Notes under the pieces: generated by a model | What the model was told of the DNA's origin: nothing | Seen by the model: the letters and a program-made list of their open reading frames with translations, nothing else | Databases searched by the model: none | Part shown: in pieces, positions 14,588-25,030 of the stretch | Layout: the number at the start of each line of letters is the position of its first letter | How positions within the stretch are numbered: the first letter of the stretch is position 1 | NCBI RefSeq assembly: GCF_000413435.1 | Contig: NZ_KE340326.1 | Coordinates: forward strand, 737,216 to 801,215 | Length of the DNA: 64,000 bases | Origin: Campylobacter ureolyticus ACS-301-V-Sch3b | GTDB taxonomy: Bacteria; Campylobacterota; Campylobacteria; Campylobacterales; Campylobacteraceae | Direction: 5' to 3' | Made by a program: the position numbers and the translations under genes

Positions 14588-15938
14588 CTTTGTTTTTACT
14601 TCTTGGAATTAATACAAGTGGAACGCCGGTTAAATCAAAATTTTCTCTAATTTTATTCATCAGATATCTTTTATAACTAAAATGAAGTGAGCGTGGACGG
14701 TTCATTATAAGTGCTATTTTTGGTGGATTAAATCCAAACTGAACGCAGTAATAAATTTTTACAATTTTGCCTTTATCGTGTGGAATTGGGTGATTTATAG
14801 TAGCTTCTTTTATAACTTCATTTAGGCGAGATGTTTTAAGTTTTTTTGTAAAATTTGCATAAATTTCAAGTATTAAATCATAAATTTTATGAACTCTTTT
14901 TCCTTGTAGTGCTGAAACGCTAATAATTGGAGCATAACTTAAAAATTTAAATTTATCTCTTATTAGTAGTGAAATTTGATCAAAGTCTTTTTCACCTTTG
15001 TTTTCCCATTTGTTTAGAACAATTATCACACCAAGTTCAAATTTAGCTGCAAGTCCGGCTATTCTTTCATCAAGCTCTGTTAAATCCTCACTGCTATCTA
15101 AAATCAATAAAGCAATATCTGAGTTTTCTAGAATTTGCTCAGTTCTATTTAGTGCAAATTTTTCAATTCCCTCAATTTTACCACGTCTTCTAATGCCCGC
15201 AGTATCGACAAACTCAATAGTTTTATCATTATAAATAAAAGTTTCATTAACAGGATCTATCGTAGTTCCTGCAACACTGCTTACAACACTTCTTTCATCT
15301 TTAACCAAAGCATTTAAAAGGCTTGATTTGCCAACATTTACACGACCAATTATGCCAACTTTTATATTTTTATCACTTTCTACAAACTCGCCACTATCAT
15401 CAAAGTTTTCTAAAAAATCTTCCAAAAATTCTGTTTCATCTGGTTTTAAATTATCTTTTAAAAGTGGATAAATAGCATCTTTTAGCTCTTCAATACCTGT
15501 GTTGTGACTAACTGAGATAGCAAAACTATCCTTTATGCCAAACTCGTTAAACTCAAAACTTCTTTTTTCATCATTTCTACTATCGATTTTATTGATGACT
15601 AAAAAAATAGGAATTTTAAGTCGCATAAGAGAATAGACTATTTTCTTATCTTCATCTTGAGGCATCATTTTGCCATCTACCATAAATAAAATTATATCGG
15701 CTTCTTTTGCTTCTTTTAGGGTTTTTTCTCTTATATTTTTAAAAAGTTCTGAGCTTTCATCAAGTCCGCCGCTGTCAATTAAAAAGCAAGTCTTATCATA
15801 AATTTCAATTTCAGTTTTGTTTGTATCCCTTGTGGTTCCACTAACATCGCTTGTAATGGCAATCCTTTGCCTTGCAAGACGGTTAAAAAGTGAGCTTTTA
15901 CCCACATTTGGACGGCCAATAATCATTATTTTTTGCAA
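14562..15938 (-). CDS. der: Ribosome biogenesis GTPase Der (EngA)
   Basis: Double GTPase needed for 50S subunit assembly, 458 aa. Two full G domains are visible. The first has [14 protein letters not shown] and NKID; the second has [24 protein letters not shown] and NKWE. A KH-like C-terminal domain follows. The linker ([20 protein letters not shown]) is acidic, as in the family. It is the likely first gene of the der-aroK-trpS group. Confidence 0.97.
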   Translation of the reverse strand: MQKIMIIGRPNVGKSSLFNRLARQRIAITSDVSGTTRDTNKTEIEIYDKTCFLIDSGGLDESSELFKNIREKTLKEAKEADIILFMVDGKMMPQDEDKKIVYSLMRLKIPIFLVINKIDSRNDEKRSFEFNEFGIKDSFAISVSHNTGIEELKDAIYPLLKDNLKPDETEFLEDFLENFDDSGEFVESDKNIKVGIIGRVNVGKSSLLNALVKDERSVVSSVAGTTIDPVNETFIYNDKTIEFVDTAGIRRRGKIEGIEKFALNRTEQILENSDIALLILDSSEDLTELDERIAGLAAKFELGVIIVLNKWENKGEKDFDQISLLIRDKFKFLSYAPIISVSALQGKRVHKIYDLILEIYANFTKKLKTSRLNEVIKEATINHPIPHDKGKIVKIYYCVQFGFNPPKIALIMNRPRSLHFSYKRYLMNKIRENFDLTGVPLVLIPRSKNKDENDEEKK

Positions 15939-15997
15939 AAATTAATCCTTAATCTATTTTTAAGTTTTCATTATACTGCAAATTCGCCTAAATTTAG

Positions 15998-17332
15998 CTA
16001 AATTTTATTTAGTGCAATTGGTAAAATTTGATAAAAAAGCTTTTTTCCAAACTCCCCGTCTTTTTGCAAAAGCCAGTTTGCACTATATGAGTTTAACTCA
16101 GTTTTTAAAATTTCTTGACAAATTTGTTTAAAGTCATCTTCTTTTTTGTCTTTAAATTTATAACAAAACAAGTCTAAATAAAAATCAAAAGAGCCTAAAA
16201 ACTCAGGTCTATTATCGTATGTTAAAATTTCTAAACCATTTCTTAGTGGTGCTTTAAAAGGCACAAATCCACTTTTATAAAGAGCGGCTTTTAAGATAGT
16301 TTTAGATAAATTTTTAGCCTCGTTTTGTGATAGGCTGCTAAAATGAACTGGACTGTCAATATAGCTTTCAAGCATTTGTTTAAAGATAAAATTTAATGCA
16401 TCGTAAAAAAGCCTATCTTGTTCAAAAAGAATTTGTTTTTTTTGCCAAGTTTTTAAAAACGACCCTACATAAAAAGTGTTATAAAAATAAACTTCTAAAA
16501 GTTCTTTATCTGGGCTATTGTAAATTTCAAAAATAACTTGTCTTCTTTTTTCTTTACCTGTATCTTCTAGGAGATTTTCTGCTGTTTGAAATGAGTTTTT
16601 TTGCAAAATTTCATAAAGTAGGTTTTTATAAATTTGTATTGCAATTTGACCTTTTTGTCTTTTTAAAGTAGCTGGAGAATATGCGTTAATATAGTTTTTC
16701 ATAAACAAATTCCAAATTTTATTGGTTATATTTTTTATATCACTATTTTTTACATCAAGTTTTTTAAAGATTAAATTTTGTATTTTTTCCCAAAGACCTA
16801 CTAAATTTGAAAAATACATCACAATTTCAGCATTTTTTAAATCATAATTTTGAAAATATTTTTCATAATTTAGTAAAAATTCATCTTTATTTTCTTTTAA
16901 ATCTGAGTTTATATTGCTATAAATAAAATCAAAAATTTCATTAATTTTTTTGTTATTTAGCGTAAAATCATAATTAAAATTTAGTGAATACGTGTCTTTT
17001 ATAGTTAGGCTTAAATTAATATATAATGGATCTTTTTCATAAGTGCTTAATTTTTCTTTAATTTGATCTTTAAATTTTAGTGAATTACTAGAGCCATTTT
17101 TTGATATATTTTTTTTATCTTTTTTTGGGCTTAAATTTATAAAAATAAATATAATTGTTAAAATAACTAGCGTTGTAATGGCACTTATAATAAAAAATTG
17201 CTTTTGATCTAAAATTTCTTTGCTATCACTTAAACTAAGTGCGGCTGAGTAAAGCACTACAAAACTCATACAAAAAATAGCAAAAATTTTAACAAGTTTT
17301 AGCACTATATTTTTTAATTTTTTTTCATCCAT
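15998..17332 (-). CDS. Unknown protein with two N-terminal membrane helices
   Basis: A 444-aa protein that I do not recognise. Two hydrophobic helices at about residues 12-32 and 42-62 form a hairpin anchor. The remaining 380 residues look soluble, mostly alpha-helical and rich in lysine, asparagine, tyrosine and phenylalanine. No repeat or catalytic motif is evident. It is transcribed towards der with a 59-base gap and diverges from the EamA transporter gene. Confidence 0.6.
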   Translation of the reverse strand: MDEKKLKNIVLKLVKIFAIFCMSFVVLYSAALSLSDSKEILDQKQFFIISAITTLVILTIIFIFINLSPKKDKKNISKNGSSNSLKFKDQIKEKLSTYEKDPLYINLSLTIKDTYSLNFNYDFTLNNKKINEIFDFIYSNINSDLKENKDEFLLNYEKYFQNYDLKNAEIVMYFSNLVGLWEKIQNLIFKKLDVKNSDIKNITNKIWNLFMKNYINAYSPATLKRQKGQIAIQIYKNLLYEILQKNSFQTAENLLEDTGKEKRRQVIFEIYNSPDKELLEVYFYNTFYVGSFLKTWQKKQILFEQDRLFYDALNFIFKQMLESYIDSPVHFSSLSQNEAKNLSKTILKAALYKSGFVPFKAPLRNGLEILTYDNRPEFLGSFDFYLDLFCYKFKDKKEDDFKQICQEILKTELNSYSANWLLQKDGEFGKKLFYQILPIALNKI

Positions 17333-17413
17333 AAATTTGCCTTTAAGTATTTTTATTAAATTAGCCGTTAAGCAAGATTATACTAAAATAGTGCTTATGA
17401 AAGAGAGAATTTT

Positions 17414-18307
17414 ATGAATAAAAGGTTTTTGATAAGAAATTTAGGCGTTTATTATATGCTTTTAGCCTCATTTTATTTCGCACTTACTGGAGCTTTTGCT
17501 AAGGCTTTGGGAGGTGGGATGAGTTCAGTTGAAATTTCATTTTTTAGAAATGTTGTAGGGTTATTCATAATTCTTTGGGCTATTTTTAAATACGGGCATA
17601 ATTCCAAAGGTGGAGCTTTGTTTTTGCTTTTTATGCGTGGATTTGTAGGCATAATTGCGATGATGGCATTTTTTTATAACATCGCTAATATTGGCTTAGC
17701 CGAAGCTTTTACATTTGCTAAAACTTCAGCTATGTTTTTGGGGCTTTTTGGGGCTATATTTTTAAAAGAAAAGCTTGGATTTTGGGCTTGGTTTGGTATA
17801 CTTATAGGATTTTTGGGGATAGTTTTTATAATGCAGCCAAATTTAGGTTTTACAAAAAACCATCTTATGGGACTTTTAAATGGTTTTTTAGCAGCAGTTG
17901 CTTATATGAGCGTGCATGAATTAAGAAAAGCTTATGATACGAAAATAATAGTTTTATCTTTTATGCTTTCAGGAACTTTGGTTCCACTTTTTTGTATGGT
18001 TGCATCTGAGTTTTTTACAGTGCCTATTTATCTTGATTTTTTATTTGCAAAATTTATAATGCCAACACCTAAAATGTGGATTTTTATAGTTTTAATGGGA
18101 GTTTTTGGACTTTTATTTCAAACTTATATGACAAAGGCGTATGCTGCTTCAAGACACGCTGGAACAGTGGCTGCTGTTGCATACTCAGATATAATTTTTA
18201 CTTTAATAATAGGAATTATTATGGGTGATAGTTTGCCAAATTTAATGGCTGGTTTTGGTATAATTTTAGTTATAGTTAGTGGCGTTATAGTCGCCATGCA
18301 AAAATAA
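17414..18307 (+). CDS. EamA/DMT-family transporter
   Basis: A 297-aa polytopic protein with ten predicted helices arranged as two EamA repeats (roughly residues 10-145 and 155-295). The first repeat ends with FLGLFGAIFLKEKLGFWAWFGILIGFLGI, the usual EamA segment. It probably exports a small metabolite. It lies 9 bases before kdsA, and an EamA or similar membrane gene occupies the same place next to kdsA in C. jejuni as I recall. Confidence 0.85.
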   Translation: MNKRFLIRNLGVYYMLLASFYFALTGAFAKALGGGMSSVEISFFRNVVGLFIILWAIFKYGHNSKGGALFLLFMRGFVGIIAMMAFFYNIANIGLAEAFTFAKTSAMFLGLFGAIFLKEKLGFWAWFGILIGFLGIVFIMQPNLGFTKNHLMGLLNGFLAAVAYMSVHELRKAYDTKIIVLSFMLSGTLVPLFCMVASEFFTVPIYLDFLFAKFIMPTPKMWIFIVLMGVFGLLFQTYMTKAYAASRHAGTVAAVAYSDIIFTLIIGIIMGDSLPNLMAGFGIILVIVSGVIVAMQK

Positions 18308-19434
<1,127 letters not shown>

Positions 19435-19442
<8 letters not shown>

Positions 19443-19755
19443 TTTTGCCCTTTTAATTTCTGGTGCTTTGGAAATTTTTGGTATTTTTCTAAATTCTAGG
19501 TTTCCAAAATTTAGAGGATATAGAAAATATATAGTTTTTAGTGTAATTATGGCAAATTTCGGTCTTTCACTTCTTTTTTTAAGATTTGCTATGAAGGCAA
19601 TGCCAATGAGTGTAGCTTATGCTATCTGGACGGCAATTGGAGCAATAGGGGCAGTAGGAATTGGCATAGTTTTTGATAATGAGAAATTTAGTTTTAAAAA
19701 AGCTTTTTATTTAGCTTTAATAGTATTTAGTGTTATAATGCTAAAAATTTTATAA
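19435..19755 (+). CDS. Small multidrug resistance (SMR) family subunit B
   Basis: The 106-aa partner of the preceding protein, again with four helices and the SMR glutamate in helix 1 (ISGALEIFGIF). The helix 3-4 region AYAIWTAIGAIGAVGIG is the typical dimer-packing motif. The two reading frames overlap by 8 bases, indicating coupled, equimolar synthesis. It lies 12 bases before ribH, in a housekeeping operon, not beside resistance genes. Confidence 0.87.
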
Positions 19756-19767
19756 AAAAGGAAAAAA

Positions 19768-20238
19768 ATGAAAATCATAGAGGGAAAACTCAGCATTGAT
19801 GGTAGTAAAAAAGTTGCAATCATTAGCTCAAGATTTAATCATATTATAACCGATAGATTGGTTGAGGGAGCAAAAGATGCCTTTTTAAGACATGGTGGAA
19901 AAGATGAAAATTTAAGCCTTATTTTGGTTCCAGGAGCTTTTGAGATACCATTTGCATTGCAAAAAGTATTAGAAAGTAAAAAATTTGACGCAGTTTGTTG
20001 TGTTGGAGCGGTAATTAGGGGTTCTACTCCTCATTTTGATTATGTAAGTGCAGAAACTACAAAAGGCATTGCAAATGTTACTTTAAAATATAATATGCCT
20101 GTAGCCTTTGGAGTGCTTACAACAGACACGATAGAACAAGCCATTGAAAGAGCTGGAAGCAAAGCTGGAAATAAAGGCTTTGAAGCTATGAGTGGACTAA
20201 TAGAGCTTCTTAGTTTGTATGAAAATTTAGGAGAGTAA
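19768..20238 (+). CDS. ribH: 6,7-dimethyl-8-ribityllumazine synthase
   Basis: Penultimate enzyme of riboflavin synthesis; 156 aa. Motifs include [29 protein letters not shown] and [12 protein letters not shown]. The stop codon is immediately followed by the nusB start. The last enzyme, riboflavin synthase, is encoded at 62811-63428 in this window. Confidence 0.96.
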   Translation: MKIIEGKLSIDGSKKVAIISSRFNHIITDRLVEGAKDAFLRHGGKDENLSLILVPGAFEIPFALQKVLESKKFDAVCCVGAVIRGSTPHFDYVSAETTKGIANVTLKYNMPVAFGVLTTDTIEQAIERAGSKAGNKGFEAMSGLIELLSLYENLGE

Positions 20239-20628
20239 ATGGCTACAAGACACCAAGTAAGACAAGCTGTTGTATCGCTTCTTTATGCAAGAGATATAAA
20301 CGGCGAAAATGATGAGTTTAAAGATGAGTTTTTAGAGAGTAAAAAGATAAGAAATAAACAAAAAATTTTTACTGAAGAATTGATAAATGGAATTTTGTCA
20401 AATTTAAATACTCTTGATGATGCTTTAAATGAGCATTTGAATGAGTATAAAATGAATGAAATAGGCGAAGTTGAAAGAGCTATTTTAAGGCTTGGAGCTT
20501 ATGAGATTAAATTTAGTGATATTGATAAAGCAGTTGCTATAAATGAAGCGATTGAGCTTGCAAAAGAGATGGGAAGTGATACCTCACCAAAATTTGTAAA
20601 TGGAGTTTTGGATAAAGTAGATAAATGA
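20239..20628 (+). CDS. nusB: Transcription antitermination factor NusB
   Basis: All-helical RNA-binding factor used in rRNA antitermination, 129 aa. The N-terminus ATRHQVRQAVVSLLYARDI and the C-terminal INEAIELAKEMGSDTSPKFVNGVLD are diagnostic. It directly abuts ribH, a pairing common in bacteria, and overlaps the DUF3108 gene by 4 bases. Confidence 0.95.
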   Translation: MATRHQVRQAVVSLLYARDINGENDEFKDEFLESKKIRNKQKIFTEELINGILSNLNTLDDALNEHLNEYKMNEIGEVERAILRLGAYEIKFSDIDKAVAINEAIELAKEMGSDTSPKFVNGVLDKVDK

Positions 20629-21374
20629 GAGTTTTAGCCTTTATTTTTATTTTTGCTAGTTTTGTTTTTAGTGGTGAGATATCGGCTACTTATGATGTTA
20701 AATTTGGAATATTTGGCAAAGTAGGAGAGGCAAAAACAAAACTTATAAAATATGAAAACAACGCCACTTATGAAATTTATATGGACGCTAAAACCACCGG
20801 GCTTGCAAATAGTTTAAGTGGTGATAGAAGAGAGTATTTTTATAGCTATGGAACTATTTATAAGGACTATTTAATTCCTAAATTTTATACACAAGAAACT
20901 AGGCGAAATAAAAAGGGTAGGCAAATAATAAGCAAGAAAAATTATAAATTTGATGAGATTAGTAAAAAGATCAAATTTGTAAGGTATAAAGGCGATGATA
21001 AGAGCCTAGAAAAAACAGATGAAAGTATTTTGGATTACTACTCGCAAAATGATTTGCTGACTTTGTTTTTTAATTTTTCAAAAATAAAAACTACTCATTT
21101 GCACTTTGCCTTAGCTGTAGCTGGAGCAAAAGACAAAGATGGATTAATTGAGATTAAAATTCCACAAGACAAGGAAAAATCACGCCTTCAAAAAGAGCTA
21201 GATACTAAATATCAACCTTATATTGTTTTTATAAATCAAAAGATTTTTTCATCAAAAAGAGGTGAGCTTCATCTTGCTTTGGATGAAAATGGGTATGCGA
21301 CAAAAGCCATTTTAAAAGATGTTATTTTATTTGGTGATATCGTAGGAGAGTTAAAAGAGTTAAATTTTAGATGA
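20625..21374 (+). CDS. DUF3108 domain periplasmic protein
   Basis: A 249-aa protein with an N-terminal signal peptide (about residues 1-16, ending FASFVFSGE). The rest is predicted beta-rich with the DUF3108 pattern (ATYDVKFGIFGKVGEAKT, YFYSYGTIYKDYLIPKFY). Members are envelope proteins of unknown function. It overlaps nusB by 4 bases and is the last gene before tRNA-Ser and the prophage. Confidence 0.75.
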   Translation: MRVLAFIFIFASFVFSGEISATYDVKFGIFGKVGEAKTKLIKYENNATYEIYMDAKTTGLANSLSGDRREYFYSYGTIYKDYLIPKFYTQETRRNKKGRQIISKKNYKFDEISKKIKFVRYKGDDKSLEKTDESILDYYSQNDLLTLFFNFSKIKTTHLHFALAVAGAKDKDGLIEIKIPQDKEKSRLQKELDTKYQPYIVFINQKIFSSKRGELHLALDENGYATKAILKDVILFGDIVGELKELNFR

Positions 21375-21433
21375 TTTTAGAATTTAAGCAATATATCAGA
21401 AATTAATAGATATAATTATAATCTTATTTTTTT

Positions 21434-21524
21434 GGATAGATGGGTGAGTGGTCGAAACCACACCCCTGCTAAGGGTGCAGCTCATAACCTGGGCTCGAGG
21501 GTTCAAATCCCTCTCTGTCCGCCA
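21434..21524 (+). tRNA. tRNA-Ser(GCT), prophage attachment target
   Basis: The acceptor stem GGATAGA/TCTGTCC closes a class II cloverleaf with a long variable arm, discriminator G and encoded CCA. The anticodon stem CACCC/GGGTG encloses CTGCTAA, giving anticodon GCT at 21468-21470. The final 24 bases plus the next two are repeated 11 kb downstream, marking this as the integration site. The phage end restores the tRNA sequence exactly, so the gene remains intact. Confidence 0.96.
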
Positions 21525-21526
21525 TT
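21501..21526 (+). repeat. attL: 26-bp direct repeat in tRNA-Ser
   Basis: The 26 bases from GTTCAAATCC to GCCATT are identical to 32477-32502. They cover the T-loop, acceptor 3' strand, CCA and two flanking bases. Identity stops on both sides, which delimits the recombination core. Confidence 0.92.
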
Positions 21527-21590
21527 TAGTCCCTATTATAGGGAATTTATAAAGATTTAATCACATTTTTAAAAACCCTTTGTGTATCGT

Positions 21591-22472
21591 TTAGTAAATT
21601 TGAATTTCTCTATTAAAATCTTTTAAGTTTGAATTAAGATAATTTACATAAACATCATAAATCATTTTAGGATTTGAATGACCTAGTAACTTAGCAAGTT
21701 CAACAGGTGTAACAATATTTTGATAAAGCATATTTGTAGCATAAGTATGACGCATATTATAAAGTCTACGATAATCTATATTAAGAGCTTTTAAAGTAGG
21801 TTTCCAAAATCTTTTAGTAAATACCTGTGTATCTCTATAAGGTTCATCATATTGAGTTTGTAAAAGATAAATATTATTTTGATAATTTTGCATATAAGAT
21901 TTTAAACTATCATAAAGTAAATTTATAATTGGTATTGTTCTAATAGAATAAATTGTTTTAGGTGAATTTTCGCCAAATCTTGATCTAGTTGAATTAATAT
22001 AAATAACTTTATTTTTTAAATCAACTTCATTAAATTTTAAAGACAATATCTCACCTGTTCGCATACCAGTATAAAAACCTATTTTTAAAAATAATTGATA
22101 TTTATCGTTAAATTTAGTTGAATATCTTAAAATTTTAATTACTTCATCATTTGAAAAAGGTTCTATTCTTGGTGTTTTATGATGAAGTTTTTTAATAAAA
22201 ATTATAGGATTTTTATTAATTTCTTCATCTTCCAGGGCAAGTTGAAAAATTAAAGATAAAGAATTTAAATAATGCTTTTTACTCTTATTACTTACATCAT
22301 CAATATTATTAAGCCAAAGTTTAATTAAACTAGGTTTAATATCTTTAATAGGCATATCTTTAAAAAAAGATAATCTATTTTTAACAATACCTTTATTTTT
22401 TTCAAAAGTAGAATTCTTCCAATAATCTTTACCTAATTTTAAATATAAATCAGAATAGTAACTAAATTTCAT
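21591..22472 (-). CDS. Tyrosine recombinase/integrase of the prophage
   Basis: A 293-aa phage-type integrase. An N-terminal SAM-like DNA-binding region (about 20-95) is followed by the catalytic domain with Arg138 (YTGMRTGEILSL), Arg241-His242 (RHTYATNML), His265 (LLGHSNPKM) and probable nucleophile Tyr275 (DVYVNYL). It ends 65 bases inside the left attachment repeat and points at it, the usual layout for tRNA-targeting integrases. Its start lies 2 bases after the rep stop, so both are probably co-transcribed. Confidence 0.92.
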   Translation of the reverse strand: MKFSYYSDLYLKLGKDYWKNSTFEKNKGIVKNRLSFFKDMPIKDIKPSLIKLWLNNIDDVSNKSKKHYLNSLSLIFQLALEDEEINKNPIIFIKKLHHKTPRIEPFSNDEVIKILRYSTKFNDKYQLFLKIGFYTGMRTGEILSLKFNEVDLKNKVIYINSTRSRFGENSPKTIYSIRTIPIINLLYDSLKSYMQNYQNNIYLLQTQYDEPYRDTQVFTKRFWKPTLKALNIDYRRLYNMRHTYATNMLYQNIVTPVELAKLLGHSNPKMIYDVYVNYLNSNLKDFNREIQIY

Positions 22473-22474
22473 TT

Positions 22475-23725
22475 TTAAAAATCCAAAAACATTTTTTCCT
22501 GATCTATAAAATCATAATAAAGCTCATCAGAATTATTAAGATTATGAATTTCTTGATTTTTAGTAAAATTATCTAAGCCACGATCTAACATCTCATTTTC
22601 TAAAATAGCTAATTTTAAAGGGTTATTAAAATCACTTTGTGGATTTGTAGCGTAAAAATACTCTTGTGTAATTTCTAAATCAGTCATAGTATAATAATTT
22701 TTATCTTTTGGACTATCATACCTATAAAAATGCTGAAGTTCTTTTTTACTCATTGCCATATTTCTATTTACAGATTTATAATAAATCTCATCTTTTTTGC
22801 TTGGTTTAGTTGGCTTAAGTCTTTGACTTAATAAAATAGGCTCTTTTACTCTCTTTTTTTGCCATATTTCACCGAATTCATCAAATATTACAATAGGTTT
22901 ATTATTTTCATCAATTAAAACAGTAATTAAGCCTTTATTATAATTTTTAGTTAAACTTATTAAATCAATTCGACCACTTAATTTCCTATAAATTTCAAGG
23001 GAAATAAAAGTTAAAGACATTGTAAAACGCCTAATTCTATGTTTTAAATACCAAAATGTAATATCAGTTAAATTATCAACACTTGGATTTTTTCTTAAAT
23101 CATCAAGTGTTTTAAAAATATATTTCATAACATAAGCAGTTGGATTTTTAATATCTATTGTAACTTTTGAATGAGTATCTAAAAATCTTGATTTAATAGC
23201 TAAAACACAATCATATACATATTTTTCAGGGACAAAAACAAGTAAATTTAAATGGCAAGTTCCGTCTAAATGTGGTTCTTTAGTGGTTATATAACATCTT
23301 TCATTTTTTGGTATTTTTCTAAAATGTAAAGAATTCATTATACTTCTAACTACGTTTTGAAGCTTATTAGCTCCAGCTTTTACAGTATGATTTTCATCAT
23401 CAATAAATTTATTATTATAAACTAGCTTTTTTCTACCGCTTTTTAAAGTAATTTGCTTTTTTTGATGATACTCCGTAGGTAAAGTTAAAACAGCAAAAAT
23501 AGGCTTTAAACCTTTTTTATTAGCGTATTTATTAAGACTTGATACACGGTTGTTAAGTTCTGCAATGTAGCGATTAGAATTATGCCACGATGAAAAATAA
23601 AAATCACTATAAGGTTTATACTCGCCATTAATAAATAAAAAATTCTCATCTAAAAACTTTTTTTGATTTTTTAGCTTTAATTTTAAGAGATTTTTATCAA
23701 AATCAGTAATACCATACATTTTCAA
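22475..23725 (-). CDS. Rolling-circle replication initiator (HUH endonuclease, phage Rep/gpA-like)
   Basis: A 416-aa protein. The metal-binding motif region is EPHLDGTCHLNLLVF, with His152 and His158; the second histidine of a textbook HUH motif is Asn160 here. The catalytic tyrosine motif is AYVMKYIFK, with Tyr198 and Tyr202, resembling the YxxKY pattern of P2 gpA-type enzymes. It would nick the double-stranded phage DNA and start rolling-circle synthesis. A G+C-rich hairpin element lies 32-90 bases upstream and is the best origin candidate. The gene is followed by the integrase. Confidence 0.83.
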   Translation of the reverse strand: MKMYGITDFDKNLLKLKLKNQKKFLDENFLFINGEYKPYSDFYFSSWHNSNRYIAELNNRVSSLNKYANKKGLKPIFAVLTLPTEYHQKKQITLKSGRKKLVYNNKFIDDENHTVKAGANKLQNVVRSIMNSLHFRKIPKNERCYITTKEPHLDGTCHLNLLVFVPEKYVYDCVLAIKSRFLDTHSKVTIDIKNPTAYVMKYIFKTLDDLRKNPSVDNLTDITFWYLKHRIRRFTMSLTFISLEIYRKLSGRIDLISLTKNYNKGLITVLIDENNKPIVIFDEFGEIWQKKRVKEPILLSQRLKPTKPSKKDEIYYKSVNRNMAMSKKELQHFYRYDSPKDKNYYTMTDLEITQEYFYATNPQSDFNNPLKLAILENEMLDRGLDNFTKNQEIHNLNNSDELYYDFIDQEKMFLDF

Positions 23726-23746
23726 ACCTTAGGTTACACACTTATA

Positions 23747-25030
23747 TTATATATAGCCAAGAGCACGCCCGCCATTCCCCGCAAGCGGGGACCCCTTTCG
23801 CGGTTCGTGCGTGCTTTTAAAATAACCATTAGGACAACTTTTTAAAGGTGTATTTTCTAAATAGCAAGGAAAAACCATTACTTCATTTGTAGTTGGTAAC
23901 ATTGTAATAAAAATACTAAAACTATAATCGTTTATTTTTGTGCTTTTATAGGTTGTTATATCACCTAAAATAGGTATATTTTCAATAAAAGGGATTGATT
24001 TTACATTTGTTATAACTTCTTTTGAATTTATACCACCAATAAGAAAAGAATTACTATCAGTTAAAAAAACATTTGTCTTTAAATGTCTACTTGAAATTCT
24101 AGGCGTATCTGTATCATCTAGTAAATTTTCAATATAAAGATCAAGACTAAAACTAACACTATCATTTGTGATTAATACACTACTTATATTAAGCCTAAGC
24201 CCTACATCTTTATACTCTACTTCATCGCTTGTTACAGTTTGATTATTTTGCACTTCAACACGTGATTTTTTAATAGGAGTTTTAATTACACTTTCTATAA
24301 CACTATCTTTATTATCTATAAGTGTAACTCTAGGATTATAAAGCAAATCAGAAACGCCGTTTTCTTTCAAAAGATTTATCAAGCTTGTAACACTATCTTT
24401 TTTTATACTCGTGCTATCAACTGTTAAAATATTTGTAATTATCTTAAAATAAAAATGGTCTAATGGATTTAAAACAGCTTCTATTTTAGGTCCAATTTCT
24501 TTTAACTTTGAATTATCTGTGCTTATAATTGTAAAACTAAGTTGTCTCAACTGATAACTTGTATCAAGTCCTTTTATAAGGCTTTCAATAGTTTTAAATT
24601 GACTTTCGGTAGTGATCAATAAAACACGATCAGAATAAACACTAAATTTAATATTTTCATTAAATAAATTTAAAGCACTTATAACATCATCTTTAGAAAT
24701 ATGCTTAAATTTTATAATATAATCATTTAAAATAGGATTTTCTTCAATAGTTGGATTATAAATCAAAATAACACTATCTTGAAGCATATAATCAAGACCA
24801 TTAACCTTTAAAATATCTTTTAATAATCCATCCAAAACTTCAATTTTTGTAAGATCAAGAGTAGGCAAAAATACATCAAAATTAGTATTAATTTCACCAC
24901 TAATCACAATATTTTTACCAGTAATTCCGCTAATCTCACCTAAAAAATCACTGAATTTAATAGTTCTAAATTCTAAAGAATATAAAAAACTATTTAAAAC
25001 TAAAAGTATTAAAACTACCTTTATTTTCAT
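23747..25030 (-). CDS. Phage-encoded secretin (pIV-like outer-membrane channel)
   Basis: A type II/III secretin-family protein, 427 aa from the chosen start. The ATG at 25030 has a perfect AGGAGG seven bases upstream and begins a signal peptide (MKIKVVLILLVLNSFLYS). An upstream in-frame ATG at 25051 lacks such a site. N-terminal N-domains are followed by the secretin core (SDLLYNPRVTLIDNKDS, FLIGGINSKEV, PFIENIPILGDI). The last 23 residues are unusual (glycine-, proline- and arginine-rich) because the DNA there is a G+C-rich structured element. The start overlaps the 3' end of the Zot gene by 41 bases. Confidence 0.88.
   Translation of the reverse strand: MKIKVVLILLVLNSFLYSLEFRTIKFSDFLGEISGITGKNIVISGEINTNFDVFLPTLDLTKIEVLDGLLKDILKVNGLDYMLQDSVILIYNPTIEENPILNDYIIKFKHISKDDVISALNLFNENIKFSVYSDRVLLITTESQFKTIESLIKGLDTSYQLRQLSFTIISTDNSKLKEIGPKIEAVLNPLDHFYFKIITNILTVDSTSIKKDSVTSLINLLKENGVSDLLYNPRVTLIDNKDSVIESVIKTPIKKSRVEVQNNQTVTSDEVEYKDVGLRLNISSVLITNDSVSFSLDLYIENLLDDTDTPRISSRHLKTNVFLTDSNSFLIGGINSKEVITNVKSIPFIENIPILGDITTYKSTKINDYSFSIFITMLPTTNEVMVFPCYLENTPLKSCPNGYFKSTHEPRKGSPLAGNGGRALGYI
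23761..23815. other. G+C-rich hairpin element inside the secretin 3' end (candidate phage origin or packaging signal)
   Basis: By my count 39 of 55 bases are G or C, against a very A+T-rich surrounding. Outer arms AGCACGC (23762-23768) and GCGTGCT (23809-23815) are exact inverted repeats. Between them CCCCGC-AA-GCGGGG (23777-23790) forms a perfect inner hairpin. It lies just upstream of rep. Replication origins and packaging signals of filamentous phages are structured, so this is the strongest candidate here. That role is inferred. Confidence 0.6.

Noticed and set aside
21530..21544. Small hairpin TCCCTA-TTA-TAGGGA just inside attL
   Set aside because: It could be a tRNA-Ser or integrase terminator but there is no T-run on either side, so I did not list it as one.
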